NCBI GenBank assembly: GCA_030704615.1
Contig: CM060734.1
Location: 11,346,001-11,410,000 of the forward strand
Origin: Takakia lepidozioides
Taxonomy: Eukaryota; Streptophyta; Takakiopsida; Takakiales; Takakiaceae
DNA length: 64,000 nt
Reading direction: 5' to 3'
Below the pieces are notes generated by a model, which did not search any database, had not been told where the DNA came from, and saw nothing but the letters and a program-made list of their open reading frames with translations. The position numbers were made by a program, and so were the translations under genes. Of this stretch, positions 58,046 to 64,000 are shown one piece after another. Positions within the stretch are counted from its first letter, which is position 1, and every line of letters begins with the position of its first letter.

Positions 58046-61000
58046 CTACCTATCAGATGATGGTATTGTTGCTCCATCTCCTTGGATCCAGCCCATTCCC
58101 ACAAGAAGCTCATACACACGATCAGTTTTGATGGGGTCCACTTTGAACATGTAATAAGCGTCCGACCTCGAGACCTGCCCTTTCTTCATGCTCTCCAGCA
58201 TCAGCACCTCCTTCATCTTAAGGTAATGTGCTGGTTGCAACCGGAATTGAGCACAGAGTTCATGCTCCTGCATTAAGCAAACAATCAAGACAATAAGCCA
58301 AAGTATTCACCTATAAAGGCTTGAATGTATTCTTTGCCAACTCTTGGATGACACGTGAGTGCCTGCCAAAATAACAATTACTCTCACCTGCCAAATCCTG
58401 TCAAGCACAACGGCTGCTGTGTATGTAAAAAAGGGACATGAATGTTGTATGCTCCTGTGACACACTTGCGAACTATCGGTCTCAGTTGTAATTGACTGGA
58501 TCGAATCACTTACAGTGTGTGATAATAGTTCCACACCAGGATAGCCTGCAAGATCCAGCAGAACACTGGATCTTTTAGCACCCTTACCACCAGCACTAAC
58601 CAAAAGTGTGCTGCCACTCAGTAGATGGTGCCCACCGTTTCGACCTTTTTGGCTGTCTCTTGCATTTCCTGATGATGCAGCCTCTCCATCTCTCTCCCTA
58701 TTCAAGTACCGATTGGATCGATGTGTAGGTTTCCCGCTTAACAAATACGAGGCACTTTCTCTAGCCTTCCGTAAATTAACCTCAGTCTCTCGCCTTTTCT
58801 TTTCTGAACCGTATAATTCTCCCTCCGCCAGTGTGCGACAGCCAGCCAAGCGATATTCCTGCAAACAACTTTCCTCTTAGAGCAAAGCACTTGACACTTG
58901 TGCATTGTGACTTGAAGGTAACATCATAAATCAAGGGTACATGTGACAATACAAGGGCTGTTGCCGCTTTTAGAACTCAAACTTGGATACCTCAACATAG
59001 ACTAAGGAGATGGCGAGGTCTGGGGAGTTGATGGTGTAAATCTTGGTGATTTCAAATTCGGTGTGACAAGGCAGGCTACATGAGGACCACTTGCGTAAGA
59101 GCCCTTGTAATTACTGCTACCAGATTACAGGTACAGTGGCCATTCACCTTAGTGTGGACAACTTCAAAAGTAAACAGTACCACAGTTCATTCGTCCATAT
59201 CAAAACATCCAGAGATGCCAGTCAGATACTCGCCATCTAATAAATAGAATCCCATAGTGCACAAATCCTCAAGGCATCTCTGGAGTGCATCTTGTCTATG
59301 TGTACTGACACCCTTATCTAATAATTAGAACCTATAGTGCACAAAATCCTCAAAGGCGTCTCTGGGGTGAACCTTGCCCATGTGTGCGGACACCCTCTTG
59401 TTAGAGAGGCCGTAAAGGAATACTTTTCCCTCCTCCCTCCCTCCCTCCCTCCCTCATCATCTTTCTCTGGCATAATGACTCTGAAAAGACTACCTGTAAT
59501 TCTTCGATCCGCTGCCGAAGTTTGCGCTCAGCATTGAGGCCTGCCAGCAAGGCCTCATGCTCCTCCATAGAATGATAGCGCATGAATACACGGGTGCGCT
59601 GATACAGCTCCCTCTCCTCTTTCGACCGCTTCCTGTCTAGTGCTTGCTGTCGCTTCAGATTGAGGAGACCCCTCTCCAATATGAATTCCTTCCGCCGTTT
59701 CCTTTCATCAAGCCTGTCATTTACAACAGAAGGGGCAGTGTGTGCACAAGTGCGAGGATTTGCCAAGGTGAGTACTTACATCCCAAGAGGTATCTGCAGA
59801 GGTAAAGATACAAGCATCTAACTGCTACGATAAATCAAAAAACTCCATCCAATTCATAATAGCTCATCCTCGGAGAATTGAAGTCACTGCTTGGAATCTA
59901 ATGACTTCGCAATCACTGACATAACCAAAGGATTTCCAGATTTAGACTCAAATAACTTAAAGAAATTACGACTCAAATAAAAAGTGAATGCATGTCCAAA
60001 CTATTTCCTTGAAGACAGCTGCAAAAGCAAAAATCCTCTACTGTACTAACCTGGAGAGGTAAATGTGGAGCATACGAAGTTTCAACTCACGATCTGTTTC
60101 AGTATCATTATCCTTAAATTCCATCTCAGCCAATGGAATCTCTGCATCATTGTCGTACTCAGGATCAAATTCCTGCCGCTTTGGGATGTAACCAGACTCG
60201 GCACTGTTTATGCCTGCCTTGTTATCATCAGGCAGCGGCTTTGGCTTCTTGCCACCAATGCTTCGATTGCTGTGCCCTCCATCTGTATCTCAAAACAAGA
60301 CTACCTTTTAAACTTGTGTTCAGTTCCCAAGTTCTCCCCTTGTTTAGGAAAATTACAAATTCTGAAATTTCAGACTCCACCTTGTCGTGCGTGCCAAAGT
60401 TCTGGCAGACACTAACATGAATGCTTAGCGCTAGGCGGGAGCGGCCAATAGTCATCCCCCAGTAGTTCCCTTTTGTGTCAACTCGTTGATGAATCTAATT
60501 GTGCGCCTGCAAATGAGCTGGGCTTAGAGGGACAAATTGAACAGGGGGTCAACTGGTGGACCACTGCTGAGAGACATGATACAGCACAGCTTAATGGAAA
60601 AGGCCAGGACCGGGCCTAGACAGATTCATGCTCTCCTACGTGCTTGAAGAGGGTAATCATGCACATAACCTTGCCAACTTTGGTAACAAAAAGCTGTGTT
60701 AAAGGAGCTACAGAATCACCTTCAACTGCAGTACCAGTGGCGGGGCCTTCCATCCCCTCCTTCACTTGAACCCCTCCAGCTGCTTTCTGGCCCTTAGATC
60801 CTGGCCCAGTTGTAGGACCACCCGAGTCAGCAGCTGTTTGACTCCCACTAGCTCTCCCATCCCCGTCCTCCCCCTCGCTCCCTTGTGTTGAAAGTAGTGG
60901 TTTGATATCTTTAGAGCCTGCTCATGCACAGAAACACTTCTGACAAATAGAAAAGATATTTGAAACTAGACCTGCCCTGGCCACTTGCAGTTTCTGTCAA

Positions 61001-63614
61001 TATGTGTCAGCCTCCCCACAGCACCCATTCGAGGAATGACCTGAGAGAAAGGGGACAGTAAAGAACAATTACCGCAATGCTCCCACACCACACAAGTTGT
61101 AGGAGGCAAATATAATTGCTACCACCAAAGAAGACTCCCTAGAAAAATAAATCAAAAGATCACTGACAGCTGCCATCTATGCTATAAAAGACCAATCTGT
61201 GATTTTCAAAACTTCCATCAGCCCTTTCAAACATAGCTTAGAGTAGCCAAAAGTAAGAGCTGCACCTGTCAGGATGCTTGAGGGTGACCTTCCTTCAGAA
61301 CTTTCCTCAACCCTTCATACACACAAACACATACATATATATTCAAGAAAAAAAATGTGATCCTCTTATCCATACACTGTTGGACTGGTGAACTGAAATT
61401 CAGACCTTGCACCTTTTCAGATCAGATTTTGCAGGCAAACCTGGTACAACAAGTATAAGTAAGGATGGCACAGCAACAGTGTCACATATGTAAAGTGAAA
61501 GGGTTTGAAGAGGAATGAATCGTCAATTGTCAAGTAATCTCACTTGACTCTGGATGGAGAGATGGAAGGTTCCTGCTTCACAGGCCGTAGAAGACCCTCT
61601 GCAGGCATTGAAAAGCCTGCACCATGACCAACAGCTCTTCTCAGCCCCTAGAAACATGGCACATGAAAAGATAAGGTTGCAACTCTGATTAAAGTGTTTC
61701 TCCACAGGTGATTCCAAATGATGGACACCTGGTGAGAAACAGGTGTGATACAAAGATCCGCAAAGCAGCCACACTGTTCCTCCTTAAATCTAGATGTAAT
61801 TTGAAACAACAGCATGCTAACAATATCAAAGCACCACATGCTGAAGACTGAGTAAACTAGATGTGGATTAGGGTGACAAAGATATTCTTTCCAGTATGAA
61901 CATTTCTTTAATTACAACCAGATAATAAACAACATTTGAGGGTTTTGGTTTCCAATCTATCTGAAGGGATGCCATATATCAAACAACGCAACGTACTCTT
62001 TTTGCCCTCCTGATGTGTCCGGACCATTGCCAAAAGCTCCATCTTTGTCTTCCCAACGACATGTGACATATCCTGTATATCCATCCATCCTGTCAATACC
62101 TTATCCTCCTAAAAGCCTGAAACTGTTCACTGAGACCAAATGTGAATTGAGATATGATATCCTGTTGTTCTATGAAGTTCTTGCAAAAGGCCTGTTACTT
62201 TTTAAATTGAACGGCAAACCCAACTTCGTCATCACAACCCACTCTAGAGTGTTACTGGGCATCCCACAACAATACTACGTCAGACCTCGACAAAGCGCAG
62301 AAGTCATGCATGACGCCCACTATCCAGCCTACCAAGTTACCTCCCTATCAGCATTCACCAGATCTCCCTGCAGATGACAACCAAAGGGATGGAAGGGCAT
62401 TTGTGACGAACTGGAAGGGGAGAGCAAGGAGAATTCATGTAGGCTGTCATGTAATGGTCATAGCACTGAAATTTTGTCTTGGTTCCCACATGCTCTGCAA
62501 CCTCTGCCCAATTCCCTAGCCCATACATCTCCACTCCCTGCGCACACGAGTGCTCTTAAATATTAGACACCTAAGTGTAAGAGTGCCAAATGGTGAGAGA
62601 CTTTGAGCACATAAAAAGCTACTGACTCCAAGCATACACCATTTAACTTCAAGATAGCCATCCACCATGTCTAGAGAGAAGCCCAATAAAACCATGGGCA
62701 TCTGCTAAACTGAAAAAGGGAACATGAATGCTCATACCTTCCTGGTACGATTCTTGGTTCAGAGCATTCAAGTTAGCTTCCCAAAGCAAATATTTGTTAC
62801 CTCCAGAAGTAAAATCTCCTCATCAGCATTCCAGTCTGGATGAATGAGCGGGAAAGACAGGTTATCCTGCCACAAACACCACACCTACAAGTTGAGATCA
62901 CACCCTTCATACCACAGCTTACCAAATAATCATGCACACTATGAGTCTAACACCATCAATACCATAAGTGAACAGGAGATGCCCCCACAATTCACATCTT
63001 CCAGATTCTAACAACTTGAGATGTCACACCCGCAAATAACTCCTGCTGCAATGAGCAGCTCACATACTCCACTAAAAAGAAAGGTGTGCTATAACAGAAT
63101 TGATAGCCATACTATGCAGTAACTCCCCCTTCCTCTTTGCGTTAAAGACTGGATGAGCACAATCGGATCAATATGGGCATTCTAGGTACACTTTTCTGGA
63201 ATGGAAAATACCATCAGAAACTTAATCTTCAAAACTGATCAGTTTCTCAAAGACAGTAAAACCCTTCTCAACTGGTTGGCAAGTTTTACCAGTAATCAAT
63301 AAATTTGCTACCAAGCAACCATCATGATCCACCATAGAGCACAACCAGCAATGTTGACCTAAGCAGGTTATAATAAAATTTGGCGAGAAGTCAGGGCTTA
63401 CAATGACTCGGTATGAATGGTTTGATTTATGAGGGGTAATCTCAACACCAACTGAGAAGCATTCGACACAGAGATCAAAGTCGGGGCACGTAGCACACTT
63501 GATACGAATTGTCCCTGAGATGTCCCTGTTACAGTAGTTACAATGATAGAGAGCCCTCTTGGCATCTGATCCGCCAGCATCCACCCAACAATAGTGCTTC
63601 GCCTTAGAGCCCAA
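58046..63614 (-). CDS. ADA2: Transcriptional adaptor ADA2 (ZZ, SANT, SWIRM)
   Basis: Exons from the 5' side: 63614-63402 (5' limit uncertain), 62866-62801, 62537-62412, 62072-61997, about 61647-61552, 60917-60720, 60282-60051, 59713-59494, 58858-58514 and 58267-58046 (TAG). ADA2 links the histone acetyltransferase GCN5 to SAGA-type complexes in the nucleus. ZZ finger: YHCNYCNRDISGTIRIKC, then CPDFDLCVECF and HKSNHSY. SANT domain: HPDWNADEEILLLE joined to GVEMYGLGNWAEVAEHVG. Then DMSHVVGKTK, EFDPEYDNDAE, LAEMEFKDNDTETDRELKLR, LDERKRRKEFILERGLL and VFMRYHSMEEHEALLAGL, all ADA2 signatures. C-terminal SWIRM: FRLQPAHYLKMKEVLMLE and DPIKTDRVYELLVGMGW. The linker 60917-60720 is Gly/Ser-rich. The true start codon was not identified; it may lie in an exon near or beyond the right edge. 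Confidence 0.93.
59430..59456. repeat. (CCCT)n microsatellite in an ADA2 intron
   Basis: About six tandem CCCT units between the exons 59713-59494 and 58858-58514. Confidence 0.85.
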
Positions 63615-64000
63615 AATCTTAGAATTTTGAAATCTTTTTCAAGTACCACAACTGTGACACATTCAGCAGGGACCATCTGTGAATGGCAATCGGCCAGTAT
63701 GATCTGCTGCGAAGAGCCATACCCGTAGATGAATCCATCTTGGGCAAATGGAAGTACGACTGCCCTAGAAGGACTTAAACATTCAGCAAGCACACAATCA
63801 ATATGTATAACAGAAACCCAAGAAACCCTGTCGGTTTGCTGGAAAGCAAGTTCCATCCAGTTTGACTGTTACTGTAATCTGATAGTCTGGTAGGTACAGT
63901 ATGTTACCTGTCGAATACAGATCAGGTGCCCAATTCTCTTAAGTTCGAAATCACAGAGGGTAATTTTCATGATTCCACAGATCAATTCCTTGGCTTGCCA
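63615..64000 (-). other. Upstream region of ADA2
   Basis: No ATG in frame directly precedes the ZZ exon. On the minus strand an ATG at about 63970 starts a short frame (MKITLCDFELKRIGHLICIR) that ends at a GTAACA donor near 63906. It might be a first exon of ADA2 or belong to another gene. Confidence 0.25.

Overview
This window is eukaryotic nuclear DNA from a green plant (streptophyte). The host genes are split by GT-AG introns and belong to families typical of plants: a TOM1-like (TOL) endosomal adaptor, an MFS carrier of the HIAT1/At4g36790 type, a plastid-type transaldolase of the At1g12230 type, and the transcriptional co-activator ADA2. About two thirds of the window is transposon debris (Ty1-copia, Ty3-gypsy, CACTA, hAT) and tandem repeats. 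I cannot place the species; a large repeat-rich genome such as a charophyte, bryophyte, lycophyte or fern would fit.

Layout. 1-718: 3' end of a TOL gene (+). 1.58-3.76 kb: truncated Ty1-copia element whose primer-binding site matches the anticodon arm of initiator tRNA-Met. 3.8-8.6 kb: short relics and orphan ORFs, including a SWIM zinc-finger fragment. 9.0-17.65 kb: the most unusual block. It holds a decayed multi-exon gene (-) ending in an amino-methyltransferase-like domain, a second ORF (+), and between their divergent 5' ends about 31 copies of a 22-bp palindrome spaced about 53 bp apart. Single copies of the palindrome also sit in three introns of the methyltransferase-like gene and in a small cluster just beyond its 3' end. 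17.7-19.0 kb: tandem repeats. 19.2-21.5 kb: CACTA relic (DUF4218/DUF4216 region, GC-rich subterminal repeats, one terminus). 21.85-23.4 kb: hAT transposase (-). 24.2-29.0 kb: tandem arrays in inverted orientation around unannotated DNA. 31.4-38.2 kb: Ty3-gypsy element with a C-terminal PHD finger, split by a 1,009-bp-period repeat. About 39.7-40.05 kb: decayed F-box/kelch fragment. 42.05-46.76 kb: nearly intact Ty1-copia element (-) with two 267-bp LTRs. 46.9-51.07 kb: MFS gene (+). 51.5-57.47 kb: transaldolase gene (+). 58.05-63.6 kb: ADA2 (-), running toward the window edge.

Theme. Dead transposon genes and the methyltransferase-like gene share one kind of lesion: premature stops explainable by C-to-T or G-to-A transitions (Gln, Arg or Trp codons turned into stops), as expected from deamination of methylated cytosine. 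The host genes at 46.9-63.6 kb are mostly intact. No tRNA, rRNA or other RNA gene was recognised.
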